NCBI GenBank assembly: GCA_028284765.1 | Contig: JANQRA010000016.1 | Span: 62,001 to 126,000 of the forward strand | Reading direction: 5' to 3' | DNA length: 64,000 nucleotides | DNA from: Acidimicrobiia bacterium | Lineage (GTDB): Bacteria > Actinomycetota > Acidimicrobiia > Spongiisociales > ZC4RG35 | Shown here: in pieces, positions 35,736 to 44,415 of the stretch | Numbering within the stretch: the first letter of the stretch is position 1 | Layout: each line of letters opens with the position of its first letter | Translations under genes and position numbers: made by a program | Notes under the pieces: model-generated | What the model was told of the DNA's origin: nothing | Seen by the model: only the letters and a program-made list of their open reading frames with translations | Database searches by the model: none

Positions 35736-36255
35736 CCGCGGCCCAACCCTTCTCCTCGAGCTGTCGTCCAAGGCGTTTCCGTGCTTGGTGAAGATGTGCT
35801 TTCACGCTGCCTTCGGCGATTCCGAGAACTGACGCAATCTCGGAGAGCTGCATGTCCTCGATGTACCTCAGAGCTACTACTTGCGCCTGCCGACTCGGCA
35901 GTTGTCGAACCAACGACCAGAACTCTTCGAGTTCGATGGACGTGGAGTCGAGGTGGGTGTGGCTCGACTTGCCGAGGCGGGCGAGTGCTGCGAGCTCACT
36001 CTTCAGTCGACGCCACCTCGACCGAGCAAGGTTGAGGGTGACTACCCGCACCCAACCGCCCGGAGACGACATCGCCCGGACTCGATCCCAATCATTGAGG
36101 ACTCGGAGGAATGCCTCTTGCGCCACCTCTTCGGCCGCCGCCTGGTCGGCTGTCATGCCGTAAGCGAGGGCAACCATCGTGGCGTACTCCTGCCGGTAGA
36201 AATCACCGAAGTCATCTGGAACCTGGACCTCGGCTGCATGTTCATGTCCAGCCAT
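35725..36255 (-). CDS. ECF sigma factor (SigE-family type)
   Basis: 176 aa. Region 2: DFYRQEYATMVALAYGM and AEEVAQEAFLRVLNDWDRV. Region 4: LPSRQAQVVALRYIEDMQLSEIASVLGIAEGSVKAHLHQARK (cited as SEIASVLGIAEGSVKAHL). It recruits RNA polymerase to stress-type promoters. Paired with the membrane protein downstream. Confidence 0.92.
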   Translation of the reverse strand: MAGHEHAAEVQVPDDFGDFYRQEYATMVALAYGMTADQAAAEEVAQEAFLRVLNDWDRVRAMSSPGGWVRVVTLNLARSRWRRLKSELAALARLGKSSHTHLDSTSIELEEFWSLVRQLPSRQAQVVALRYIEDMQLSEIASVLGIAEGSVKAHLHQARKRLGRQLEEKGWAADDV

Positions 36256-36340
36256 ACGACCTCGGCCAATCGGCTTCGTTGCACACCCAATTCAACGAAT
36301 CAGGCACTGAAAGGGTTTAGTAAAGATGCACCAGTCTGGT

Positions 36341-36820
36341 TCAACGTATCCAGGTGAGGACTTCGCCGCCTTGGCCGGTGAGGACGGACCCTGGCATCAC
36401 ACGAAGCCTCCACGGTCGGAGGATGAGCCCCCCGAATGCTGGTGACGCCGGCGAGTCCCATCCCGGGATGATGGAAGGGTCGTAGCCAACAGGTGGCGGC
36501 GTGGAGACAAACCGATCCCAAAGCCGCTCGAGTTCGTTGTCACCTGTGATCCATTCGGCTTCTACTTCGGCAGAGCAAGTGTCATGGTCCGATCGCCAAT
36601 AGCCAAGCGACATGTGTGGGCTGTGACTCAGATGGTTGCGCTTGAGGGGAGTCGGAGCAGTCACCACCCAACCTGTGAGTTGCTCACCGTCCCATTCCCA
36701 AATCGGGTGGAGTACGCGAGACCAAGGACGGTTTTCGGTATCGACGGTGGCCACCACACACCAAACGATGCTGTGGGCCATCTCGACAAATGCGGGCGCT
36801 ACCTCTTCAAGACGACTCAT
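36341..36820 (-). CDS. Pyridoxamine 5'-phosphate oxidase-fold (PPOX) protein
   Basis: 159 aa. WCVVATVDTENRPWSRVLHPIW is the split-barrel flavin-binding start of the PPOX family, followed by KRNHLSHSPHMSLGYW. Flavin or F420 use and the substrate cannot be settled. Confidence 0.83.
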   Translation of the reverse strand: MSRLEEVAPAFVEMAHSIVWCVVATVDTENRPWSRVLHPIWEWDGEQLTGWVVTAPTPLKRNHLSHSPHMSLGYWRSDHDTCSAEVEAEWITGDNELERLWDRFVSTPPPVGYDPSIIPGWDSPASPAFGGLILRPWRLRVMPGSVLTGQGGEVLTWIR

Positions 36821-36901
36821 GGGTAGGACTGTCGCAGATCTTCAGGGCGGAGTTGACTGAATTCTTCGTCGGCGGAACCACCGGTCCGGCAGGAGCATCA
36901 A

Positions 36902-37054
36902 ATGGACATGAACTCTTCAATCAGCACGATCACCGACGCCCGTACCCGACTCGCCGAGGTCGTCGCCACGGCAGCTGACCGCTCACCGGCCGAGCAGCGG
37001 CATCTCCTGGCCGAACTACTCCGCTCGATGTTCGACTCCAAGAAGCAGCCCTAA
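36902..37054 (+). CDS. Short hypothetical protein (50 aa)
   Basis: 50 aa, predicted all-helical, with SPAEQRHLLAELLRSMF near the C-terminus. A GGAG six bases before the ATG supports translation. I recognise no family. The stop is next to the tandem repeat. Confidence 0.45.
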   Translation: MDMNSSISTITDARTRLAEVVATAADRSPAEQRHLLAELLRSMFDSKKQP

Positions 37055-37055
37055 C

Positions 37056-37185
37056 AACGTCGAGCCTGCACGGCGCTACGCAGAGCGGAACGGTATGCAG
37101 GCTCGAAGCAACAGGGCCCGCGCCTAGAACGTCGAGCCTGCACGACTTTGCGCAGAGCGGAACGGAATGCAGGTTCGAAGCAACA
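37056..37185. repeat. Two 58-bp direct repeats, each a hairpin, plus GCAACAA units
   Basis: Copies at 37056-37113 and 37128-37185 share AACGTCGAGCCTGCACG, GCAGAGCGGAACGG and TCGAAGCAACA. Each contains a GAGCCTGCA/TGCAGG(C/T)TC inverted repeat, so each can form a stem of about 9 bp. The second continues into short GCAACAA repeats to about 37199. Confidence 0.85.
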
Positions 37186-37211
37186 AGCAACAAGCAACGA
37201 GAAGGCGCCAG

Positions 37212-37970
37212 CTACCCCAAGCTCCTGATCCAGTTGATGTCGGCCATGTGTTCTTCCACGCCGCCGGGGGTCTCCACCACGATCGGCGCGTCAGCTCGCA
37301 GAATCACTTCACCCAACTGATCTGACGGACACTCCCCCCGACCCAGGTTCTCGTGACGATCACGTCGCGAATCGAGCGGATCCTTCGAGTCGTTGGCGTG
37401 CACCAGGTCGATACGACCAGTGGCGTCCATGATCCGCTCCACCAACTCGTCGAACGGCTCTCCCCCGGCCCAGGAGTGGCAGGTGTCGAGCACGAATCCC
37501 ACTCCATACCCACCGATCTCTTCCCAGAGACGCTTGATCCACTCCACACGCCGGGCCACGGCTTTGTCTCCACCGGCGGTGTTTTCAATGAGGACCGTCA
37601 TCTCGGTGTCCAGCGCGTCGAGCGCCTTCTTCCATCGAACGATCCCCTCCTCCTGCGGACCGTCCCCGGTGACATGGCCTCCATGAACCACAACAGCCGT
37701 TGCCTCGATCTCGCTGGCCGCATCACAGGTGTCCTGCAGGATCTTCCGACTCGGAATGCGCACCCGGTTGTTGTCGGCGCAGACGTTGATCAGATACGGG
37801 GCATGCACGTAGATCGGGATGGATGACTTCCGCAACTCCTCTGCATCGTCACGAGGGTTCGGCTTCTTCCAGGACTGTGGATTAGACAGAAAGATCTGAA
37901 TCAGATCGGCTCCACGCTCCTCTGCCTCGGCGAGCGGGTATTCCGAGGGAGTGTGTGCCCCTACCTTCAC
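37212..37970 (-). CDS. nfo: Endonuclease IV (AP endonuclease)
   Basis: 252 aa TIM-barrel. Zinc ligands in VVVHGGH, VLIENTAGG, LDTCHSWAGG and HANDSKDPLDSRRDRHENLG (cited as RRDRHENLG). It cleaves abasic sites in DNA base-excision repair. The stop codon region of the neighbouring gene overlaps the start by 4 bp. Confidence 0.92.
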   Translation of the reverse strand: MKVGAHTPSEYPLAEAEERGADLIQIFLSNPQSWKKPNPRDDAEELRKSSIPIYVHAPYLINVCADNNRVRIPSRKILQDTCDAASEIEATAVVVHGGHVTGDGPQEEGIVRWKKALDALDTEMTVLIENTAGGDKAVARRVEWIKRLWEEIGGYGVGFVLDTCHSWAGGEPFDELVERIMDATGRIDLVHANDSKDPLDSRRDRHENLGRGECPSDQLGEVILRADAPIVVETPGGVEEHMADINWIRSLG

Positions 37971-38560
37971 TCCTCTTCCTGCCAGAGACGAGCGGTGTCC
38001 TTTGCGCGCTGACGACGAGCCGCGTCCACCGCGTAGTCGGCGATCTTCTCCGCGACCCTTTCTGGGGAACTAGCCCAGTCTTGGGCCATCACCGCCAGCT
38101 CTTTCTCGTTGACCCAGCGTGCCCCCCAAGGGTTTGACGGCAGGTCGGAACGGTCGAAGACCGACAGGACCAACACTGGGATCTTGTCACCCTCGTCGAG
38201 GACCTCATCGCCGCCTACGTCCTGGATGTTGTCCCATGGCACGAGTGACGGGCCTTTCAGTGGTCCGGAGAGCCGCATCGCCAGACCATCATCCGTGCAC
38301 TCGACGACCCGCGTTGGGATGAACAGTTCCTTGAGGCCCCATAGGACAAACGTCGCTCCGAAGCCCAAGATCACCCACGCCCAGATGACGTCCCGAGGTT
38401 CATAGATCTGCACGTCCTCGGGTCGGAAGATGAGATCGGTCAGCCATCTCGTAATTCGGCGCTCGGTGAGTACGTCGAGAGACAGCACGAGCAGCGGTAT
38501 CCCACCGATAGCCATCAGCCACATTTTGAACGCAGACCGCTTGACGACGACTTCCATCAC
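37967..38560 (-). CDS. Two-helix membrane protein of unknown function
   Basis: 197 aa (ATG at 38560 or 38557). Two helices (LMAIGGIPLLVLSLDVL and IWAWVILGFGATFVLWGL) and a cytoplasmic part with LVPWDNIQDVGGDE that looks like a PH-like or bPH domain of small membrane proteins. Not assigned to a family with certainty. Overlaps pyrE by 4 bp and nfo by 4 bp. Confidence 0.65.
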   Translation of the reverse strand: MMEVVVKRSAFKMWLMAIGGIPLLVLSLDVLTERRITRWLTDLIFRPEDVQIYEPRDVIWAWVILGFGATFVLWGLKELFIPTRVVECTDDGLAMRLSGPLKGPSLVPWDNIQDVGGDEVLDEGDKIPVLVLSVFDRSDLPSNPWGARWVNEKELAVMAQDWASSPERVAEKIADYAVDAARRQRAKDTARLWQEEE

Positions 38561-39099
38561 TCGACTCCCAAATCGGACGGGGTGATCAGGCCCAGATGCG
38601 GAATGTCGAGTTCGGCGAAGTTCCGACGGGCTGCTCCTCCGGATCGGTCGACCAAGGCGATCGCCTGGACAATGTTGAACCCTTGGTCGAGCAGATATCT
38701 GGCAGCTTCGACGGCTGCGCTGCCCGTCGTGGTTGTGTCTTCGAGGATTGCAACAGGCATGGAGGCATCAACCGGACCAACCAAGCGCCCACCGGTGCCG
38801 TGATCCTTCTCCTCCTTGCGGATGCTGAAGGCCTTCAGATCGCGTCCTTGCTCGGCAGCAGCTATCGCCGTGGCCACAGAGATCGGATCGGCTCCCATCG
38901 TCATCCCGCCCACAGCCACGACCTCCCGGTCGAGAACTGACAAGACGGCGTCCCCCACCAATCGGGCCCCCTCACCATCAAAAGTCGTCTGACGCGCGTC
39001 CAGGTACCAATCCGAAGTCGCACCACTGCGCAAGGTAAACGGTCCGTCGGTACGCAACGAGTGAGCTTGGAGATGTTCAATGAGTTTCTGACGCGCCAC
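38557..39099 (-). CDS. pyrE: Orotate phosphoribosyltransferase
   Basis: 180 aa. The PRPP motif is VAILEDTTTTGSAAVEA, with KEEKDHGTGG before it for the catalytic loop. It makes OMP in pyrimidine synthesis. The rest of the pyr genes are not here. Confidence 0.93.
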   Translation of the reverse strand: MARQKLIEHLQAHSLRTDGPFTLRSGATSDWYLDARQTTFDGEGARLVGDAVLSVLDREVVAVGGMTMGADPISVATAIAAAEQGRDLKAFSIRKEEKDHGTGGRLVGPVDASMPVAILEDTTTTGSAAVEAARYLLDQGFNIVQAIALVDRSGGAARRNFAELDIPHLGLITPSDLGVE

Positions 39100-39157
39100 G
39101 ACGGCACATCGTATTGGGGCAAGCCGGAGAATCTGGAATGTCCTATGTTGTCAGCGA

Positions 39158-39844
39158 ATGGAGCTCTATCTCGTAAGACACGGTGAACCCGACTGGACCC
39201 AGGGTGGAATCGCCCGCAACGACCCAGTCCTCACTCAGCTTGGCCACGACCAGGCGCAGCTCGTGGCCGACCGTCTCGAACCACTAAAGGGGATGGACGA
39301 GATCTGGGTGTCCCCGATGAACCGGGCACAACAGACAGGTGAGCCAATCGCCGAGGCGTTGGGTTTCGATAGCGAGACATACGACTGGCTTCACGAGTTG
39401 AAGAACCCGCCAGAGTTTGAGGGACAACCCGGTGAGGAGGTCAATCGCTACTTCGAGACCGTGAACCTCCGGCCGATCGAAGACCTCTGGGACGGCTTCG
39501 GTAAGAACGGCGAGTCGTTCCGTGACTTTCATATACGAGTCACCGAAGGTCTTGTTGACACTCTCGATTCACACGGAATCCACCCCTACCCCGATAGCCA
39601 GCACCTCTGGAAGCTCGACGAGCTAGGAAAACGGATCGTGATCGTCGCTCATGGCGGCACCAATGCGGTGATCCTCGGCTATCTGCTCGGCCTCGATCCG
39701 GTGCCATGGGAATGGGAACGTTTTGCCCATCCCCACACCGGCGTGTCGAGATTGAACATGGTCCGAATAGCCGACGGATGGGCGTTTTCTCTGCGTCAGG
39801 TGGGAGATGTCAGTCATCTTCCGCGGGAGATGGTCACGACTTGA
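39158..39844 (+). CDS. Histidine phosphatase family protein
   Basis: 228 aa. The catalytic LVRHGEPDW is at residues 4-12; the second His is in IVAHGGTNAVILGYLLGLD. Resembles phosphoglycerate-mutase-like phosphatases; substrate not determined. Immediately upstream of the trp leader. Confidence 0.9.
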   Translation: MELYLVRHGEPDWTQGGIARNDPVLTQLGHDQAQLVADRLEPLKGMDEIWVSPMNRAQQTGEPIAEALGFDSETYDWLHELKNPPEFEGQPGEEVNRYFETVNLRPIEDLWDGFGKNGESFRDFHIRVTEGLVDTLDSHGIHPYPDSQHLWKLDELGKRIVIVAHGGTNAVILGYLLGLDPVPWEWERFAHPHTGVSRLNMVRIADGWAFSLRQVGDVSHLPREMVTT

Positions 39845-39859
39845 ACCACAAGTCGGGTC

Positions 39860-39888
39860 TTGACGTTGGTCGTGAACGTCTGTAGAAA
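39860..39888 (+). promoter_or_regulatory. Promoter of the trp operon
   Basis: TTGACG (39860-39865), 17-bp spacer, TAGAAA (39883-39888). The expected start point near 39895 is just before the leader ATG. Confidence 0.75.
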
Positions 39889-39897
39889 CGTCCCTTC

Positions 39898-39948
39898 ATG
39901 AACTTGCTGAGCAACACCTGCGCCAACCGGTGGTGGTCGACCCCATAA
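39898..39948 (+). CDS. trpL: Tryptophan operon leader peptide
   Basis: 16 residues, MNLLSNTCANRWWSTP, with tandem Trp codons at positions 11-12. With the promoter 10 bp upstream and no Shine-Dalgarno, translation is probably leaderless. Ribosome stalling at the two TGG codons would set the choice of downstream hairpins. Confidence 0.88.
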   Translation: MNLLSNTCANRWWSTP

Positions 39949-40023
39949 GGGTGGACTCCATCTAGTCACGCGCAAGTACCGGCTCAGAAACAGACCCACC
40001 TCAAGTCCACGAGGTGGGTTTTT
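39949..40023 (+). terminator. Transcription attenuator before trpE
   Basis: Terminator hairpin ACCCACCTC/GAGGTGGGT (39994-40019) followed by TTTTT. A competing pairing joins GTGGACT (39951-39957) with AGTCCAC (40004-40010) inside the terminator loop. GTCGACCC at the end of the leader peptide gene pairs with GGGTGGAC, giving the 1:2 structure of classical attenuation. Confidence 0.85.
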
Positions 40024-40058
40024 CAATTGGCGGAAGGCTCTCCTCGACAAGGAGAGCA

Positions 40059-41420
40059 ATGCGAAACAACTTCGACATACCGGCCGATCTACACACGCCG
40101 GTGTCCGCCTACCTCAAGCTCGCCCCGTTCAACCCGCGGTTCCTGCTCGAGAGTGTTGAAGGCGGCCACACCGGGCGCTACTCGTTCATCGGTTTCGGCA
40201 ACACCAACACGATCACGATCGAAGCAACCGGCGTTCTCTTCGATGACCAACTGTTGGACCAAGACATCCTCACCGGGCTTCGAAAGGCTCTCGAGAGGAT
40301 TCCGGAATGCCGGGCCACAGAGAAGCAGCCCTTCACAGGAGGTCTGGTTGGTGTCAGTGGCTTCGACCTCGTCCGCAAGTTGTATCGGCTCCCAGACGCA
40401 CCGCACACCTCCACAACACCACTCGGTTCCTACCTCTCCACCGAGTCGATCCTGGTGTTCGATCATCTGACCCGCCGCATGGCACTCCTCCACTCGGGGA
40501 CGGACACCGAGCGTGAGAGTCTCCGAGCAGAGGTGATGGAGGCGCTGCGAGGACCAAGCGTCAACGGTGGATCAGCTGCCCCGCACCAAGAGTCGGCTCC
40601 AAGCATGAGCAAAGAAGAGTTCATGACGGCTGTCGACAAGGCGAAACACCACATCACCGCAGGCGACGTCTACCAACTGGTCCTTTCGATTCGCTTCGAG
40701 GGTCAAACCGAGGTCGACCCCTTCACCGCATATCGCGCCCTCCGGCTCAACAACCCCTCCCCGTACATGTACTTCATCGACACCGGTGCCCGACAAGTCG
40801 TCGGCTCATCACCAGAGGCCTTGGCCAAGCTGGGTGGAGGCAAAGCTGAGCTACGTCCGATCGCGGGCACGAGGCCACGGGGAACTGACGAAGACCAGGA
40901 CCAGTTCCTGGAAAGGGAGCTCCTCGCCGATCCCAAGGAAGCCGCAGAGCATGTCATGCTCGTCGACCTGGCACGCAACGACCTAGGTCGGACCGCTGAG
41001 CCCGGAACCCTCGCGGTTGACCCATATCGGACCATCGAGCGATACAGCCACGTCATGCACATGGTGAGCGGGGTCACCGGACGCCTGAGACAGGGCCTAG
41101 ACGCATTCGACCTTTTCGCGGCGACATTCCCCGCAGGGACCGTGAGCGGCGCTCCCAAGTTGAGGGCGATCGAGCTGATCGATGAGCTGGAGCCGGTGTC
41201 CAGGGGTCTCTACTCGGGATCGGTCGGCTACTTCGGCCATCGGGGATCCATGGACCAGGCGATCACCATCCGCACTCTCGTCTTCGGCGAAGGGCGATAC
41301 ACCTACCAGGCCGGCGCCGGCATCGTCGCCGACTCGGATCCCGACCGCGAACACGGAGAAGTGCTGGCCAAGGCGGGAGGCATGGAATCGGCTCTGCAAC
41401 TCGCAAAGGAGGGCCTGTGA
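40059..41420 (+). CDS. trpE: Anthranilate synthase component I
   Basis: 453 aa from ATG at 40059 with AAGGAG seven bases before it; the frame opens upstream into the attenuator. Chorismate-binding motifs: MYFIDTGARQVVGSSPEAL, RPIAGTRPRGTDEDQD, EHVMLVDLARNDLGR, GTVSGAPKLRAIELIDELE (shown in short parts), and QAGAGIVADSDPDRE. An LLES motif at the N-terminus fits tryptophan feedback inhibition. Overlaps trpG by 4 bp. Confidence 0.96.
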   Translation: MRNNFDIPADLHTPVSAYLKLAPFNPRFLLESVEGGHTGRYSFIGFGNTNTITIEATGVLFDDQLLDQDILTGLRKALERIPECRATEKQPFTGGLVGVSGFDLVRKLYRLPDAPHTSTTPLGSYLSTESILVFDHLTRRMALLHSGTDTERESLRAEVMEALRGPSVNGGSAAPHQESAPSMSKEEFMTAVDKAKHHITAGDVYQLVLSIRFEGQTEVDPFTAYRALRLNNPSPYMYFIDTGARQVVGSSPEALAKLGGGKAELRPIAGTRPRGTDEDQDQFLERELLADPKEAAEHVMLVDLARNDLGRTAEPGTLAVDPYRTIERYSHVMHMVSGVTGRLRQGLDAFDLFAATFPAGTVSGAPKLRAIELIDELEPVSRGLYSGSVGYFGHRGSMDQAITIRTLVFGEGRYTYQAGAGIVADSDPDREHGEVLAKAGGMESALQLAKEGL

Positions 41421-42028
41421 GCCACGTACTCATGATCGACAACTACGACTCGTTCACATACAACGTGGTGCAGGCTCTCGCCGGGCTGGGTGCCGAGGTG
41501 ACTGTCCGATGCAACGACGAGATCGAGCTGGCTGAGATCGAAGCAATCGACCCGACGCACATCGTCATCTCCCCCGGCCCGGGTCGTCCTGAGAACGCCG
41601 GGATATCAGAGAAGGTGATCGCAGATCAGGCCGATCGCCGACCCATCCTCGGCATCTGCTTGGGCCACCAGGCAATTGCGACGACATTCGGTGGGACTGT
41701 CAGCTCGGCTCAGAACCTCATGCATGGAAAGACCAGCGAGGTCTATCACGACCGAAAGTCGCTCTTTGCCGGGCTTCCGAGCCCGTTCCCGGCAGGTCGC
41801 TACCACTCGCTGGCCGTCTCGGAGACCGAGCTCCCTGACGAACTGTCGATCACAGCCTTCACATCAGATGGGGAGATCATGGGCCTTCGCCACAAGACCC
41901 TGGCGGTCGAGGGAGTCCAGTTCCACCCGGAGAGTGTCCTGACACCCATGGGCGAAAGGCTGCTCTCCAACTTCATCCAGATCATGCCCGCTCGAGAGAC
42001 CGACCATCAAATGGCGGTGGCCCTGTGA
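41417..42028 (+). CDS. trpG: Anthranilate synthase component II (glutamine amidotransferase)
   Basis: 203 aa from GTG. Class I amidotransferase: MIDNYDSFTYNVVQ, SPGPGRPENAG, nucleophile Cys in GICLGHQAIA, and the His-x-Glu pair in VQFHPESVLTP. Feeds ammonia to TrpE. Confidence 0.96.
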   Translation: MSHVLMIDNYDSFTYNVVQALAGLGAEVTVRCNDEIELAEIEAIDPTHIVISPGPGRPENAGISEKVIADQADRRPILGICLGHQAIATTFGGTVSSAQNLMHGKTSEVYHDRKSLFAGLPSPFPAGRYHSLAVSETELPDELSITAFTSDGEIMGLRHKTLAVEGVQFHPESVLTPMGERLLSNFIQIMPARETDHQMAVAL

Positions 42029-43035
42029 ACTCGCATCTGGGAAAGATCCTCGACGGCGATGTACTCACCTACTCGGAGGCTGCAGAGCTGCTCGAGTATC
42101 TGACAGCCGACGATCTCGATCCGGTAGCGGCAGGGGCCGCCCTCGCAGGTCTCAGAACCCGCGGGGAGACGGCGGAGGAAGTCAGAGCATTTGCCGACGG
42201 CCTTCAAGCTCTGGCGATAAGGCCCGAGATCGACGTCACGGAAGCGGTCGATGTCGTCGGCACCGGAGGGGATGGATCAGGAAGCCTCAACCTTTCCACC
42301 GGAGCGGCGTTGCTTGCTGCTGCAGCGGGCGCTCAAATCGTCAAGCACGGGAATCGCTCCGTTTCCAGCCATAGCGGAAGCTTCGATGTGCTGAGCGCCC
42401 TTGGCCTTGGGTTGCCGTGGGGAGCGGACCAGGCAGCCGAGGTGTATGACCGAACCCGATTCACTTTCCTATTCGCTCCGGCCTTCCATCCGGCCATGAA
42501 GACGATCGCTCCGGTGCGACAGGCCATGCGCGCCCGAACGATCTTCAATGTCGTCGGCCCGCTGGCCAATCCCGCCCGTGTCAGACACATGGTTATCGGA
42601 GCCTTCAGTCCTGAAGCGGCAGAGATGATGGCTGAGACGCTCTCGGGCATGGATATCGCACGAGCTTTCGTCATCCACGGCGAGCCTGGATGGGATGAGC
42701 CCACGCCAGTTGGGCCATACACCCTTCACCAGGTCACCAAGGGCAGAGTGCTGACAACAACCGAGGACCCTGCCGACTTCGGGCTAGCTCGGTGCCACGC
42801 TGGCGATCTCGTGGGTGGAGACCCGGAGTTCAATGCGGCGGCCATCCGTCGGGTGTTCGAAGGCGAGGTTGGACCACATCGTGACGCCCTCGTCCTCGGA
42901 GCCTCGCTTGCGCTTCGTGTGACTGGAGTGGAGGTGCGTGATGCCCTCGACAAAGCACGAGATGCGATCGACAACGGTTCGGCGAACACCATCGTCAACG
43001 AGCTGGTCCAGCAGCCCGCAGTGAGCCATGTCTGA
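42025..43035 (+). CDS. trpD: Anthranilate phosphoribosyltransferase
   Basis: 336 aa from GTG overlapping trpG. Motifs: VDVVGTGGDGSGSLNLSTG, KHGNRSVSSHSGSFDVLSALG (in part), FLFAPAFHPAMK and TIFNVVGPLANPA. Uses PRPP to make phosphoribosyl-anthranilate. Confidence 0.96.
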   Translation: MNSHLGKILDGDVLTYSEAAELLEYLTADDLDPVAAGAALAGLRTRGETAEEVRAFADGLQALAIRPEIDVTEAVDVVGTGGDGSGSLNLSTGAALLAAAAGAQIVKHGNRSVSSHSGSFDVLSALGLGLPWGADQAAEVYDRTRFTFLFAPAFHPAMKTIAPVRQAMRARTIFNVVGPLANPARVRHMVIGAFSPEAAEMMAETLSGMDIARAFVIHGEPGWDEPTPVGPYTLHQVTKGRVLTTTEDPADFGLARCHAGDLVGGDPEFNAAAIRRVFEGEVGPHRDALVLGASLALRVTGVEVRDALDKARDAIDNGSANTIVNELVQQPAVSHV

Positions 43036-43828
43036 CTTTCTGGCGAACATGGCAACCGCCAGTCGTCTTCGTGCCGACCGGCTATCTGCGAACGAGATGG
43101 AGCGGGCAGCACGACTAGCTGCACCCCCGATCCCGTTGACCCTGGATGAGCGTGGCTTCGACCTGGTTGCAGAGGTGAAACTCCGCAGCCCGGCAGAGGG
43201 AGCTTTCGAGACGGGATCAGACGAGGTTGCAGAAAGAGCCGATGTCTACGCCAGCTCTGGCGCTGCTGCCGTCTCGGTCCTCACCGAGCCTGACCGCTTT
43301 GACGGATCTCTCGATCATCTCCAGGAGGGCGCGAATTCGGTCTCGGTGCCAGTGATGAGAAAGGACTTCCTCGTCGACCCGCTTCAGGTCTTAGAAGCCA
43401 GATCGCGAGGGGCGTCTGGTGTCCTCCTGATCACCAAGATCCTGGACGCTGAACGACTGGCCACGATGACTGATGCCGCCCTCGGCCTGGGGATGTTTGT
43501 ACTCGTGGAACTATTCGACCACCACGACATCGAAGCTGCGAGTCACGTCTTCGACCGTGAGATCCTCCTCGGGGTCAACTGTCGCGACCTCACCACGCTG
43601 GAGGTCCGGTTCGAACGTCTGAACGAAATGGTCGGTCAACTTCCATACTCGATGCCCCTGGTGGCAGAGAGCGGGGTGACCGAAGTCGACGATGCTCGAT
43701 CGGTTGCCGAGATGGGCTATCGCCTGGCTCTGGTTGGTTCGGCGCTCATGAGGTCATCGAGACCTGGCGACTTGGTCAGAGGGATGATCGAGGCTGGTCG
43801 ATCGGTGACGGCCGGGGCATCGACATGA
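43028..43828 (+). CDS. trpC: Indole-3-glycerol phosphate synthase
   Basis: 266 aa TIM barrel. AEVKLRSPAEG with the catalytic lysine, SVLTEPDRFDGS, VMRKDFLVDPLQV, LGVNCRDLTTLEV and VAESGVTEVDD. Overlaps trpD by 8 bp. Confidence 0.95.
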   Translation: MSDFLANMATASRLRADRLSANEMERAARLAAPPIPLTLDERGFDLVAEVKLRSPAEGAFETGSDEVAERADVYASSGAAAVSVLTEPDRFDGSLDHLQEGANSVSVPVMRKDFLVDPLQVLEARSRGASGVLLITKILDAERLATMTDAALGLGMFVLVELFDHHDIEAASHVFDREILLGVNCRDLTTLEVRFERLNEMVGQLPYSMPLVAESGVTEVDDARSVAEMGYRLALVGSALMRSSRPGDLVRGMIEAGRSVTAGAST

Positions 43829-44415
43829 GCCTGTTCGTGAAGATCTGCGGTGTCACCTCCACCACAATCGCTGAGGCTTGCGCCCGGGCCGGCGCCGACG
43901 CCATCGGACTTGTCCTAGCCGAATCACCAAGACGCTTGTCGCTACTGCACGCGGCGGCCATCGCCGACGAAGTTCGGGGTCGGGTCAAGGTCGTGTCGGT
44001 CTTCCGTCGGCCCTCACCCGAGACGGTACAGAGATCGTTGGACGTGGTCAGGCCTGACCTCGTCCAAGCCGACCACGACCACCTGGACGGGCTCTTCGGG
44101 GAACTTCGGCTTCCCGTATTCCGCGAAGGCGCTCCCCTGACGGACGCGCATGGGATGTTCTTGTACGAAGGATCCGAAAGCGGGGTCGGTCAACGGGTCG
44201 ATATCGAAGAGGCAGCAGCGGCCGCACAACACGGCCAGATGATTCTTGCTGGAGGACTGAATCCGGACAACGTCGGCGAAGCGGTATCAGCGATTCGCCC
44301 ATTCGGTGTCGATGTCAGCAGTGGTGTCGAATCGAGCCCAGGAAACAAGGAGCCTGAGTTGATCTATGACTTTCTAGAAGCAGCGCGCAGCACGGAAGAG
44401 GTGGCGGTGTCATGA
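43825..44415 (+). CDS. trpF: Phosphoribosylanthranilate isomerase
   Basis: 196 aa. VKICGVTS at the N-terminus with the catalytic Cys, LVLAESPRRLS, and LAGGLNPDNVGEAVS, GVDVSSGVESSPGNKEP at the C-terminal phosphate site. A separate trpF is notable because many actinobacteria rely on PriA instead. Confidence 0.93.
   Translation: MSLFVKICGVTSTTIAEACARAGADAIGLVLAESPRRLSLLHAAAIADEVRGRVKVVSVFRRPSPETVQRSLDVVRPDLVQADHDHLDGLFGELRLPVFREGAPLTDAHGMFLYEGSESGVGQRVDIEEAAAAAQHGQMILAGGLNPDNVGEAVSAIRPFGVDVSSGVESSPGNKEPELIYDFLEAARSTEEVAVS

Noticed and set aside
37056-37199. CRISPR array or integron attC sites
   Set aside because: Only two repeat units with a 14-bp gap and no cas genes; no GTTRRRY core at the right end, so not attC.
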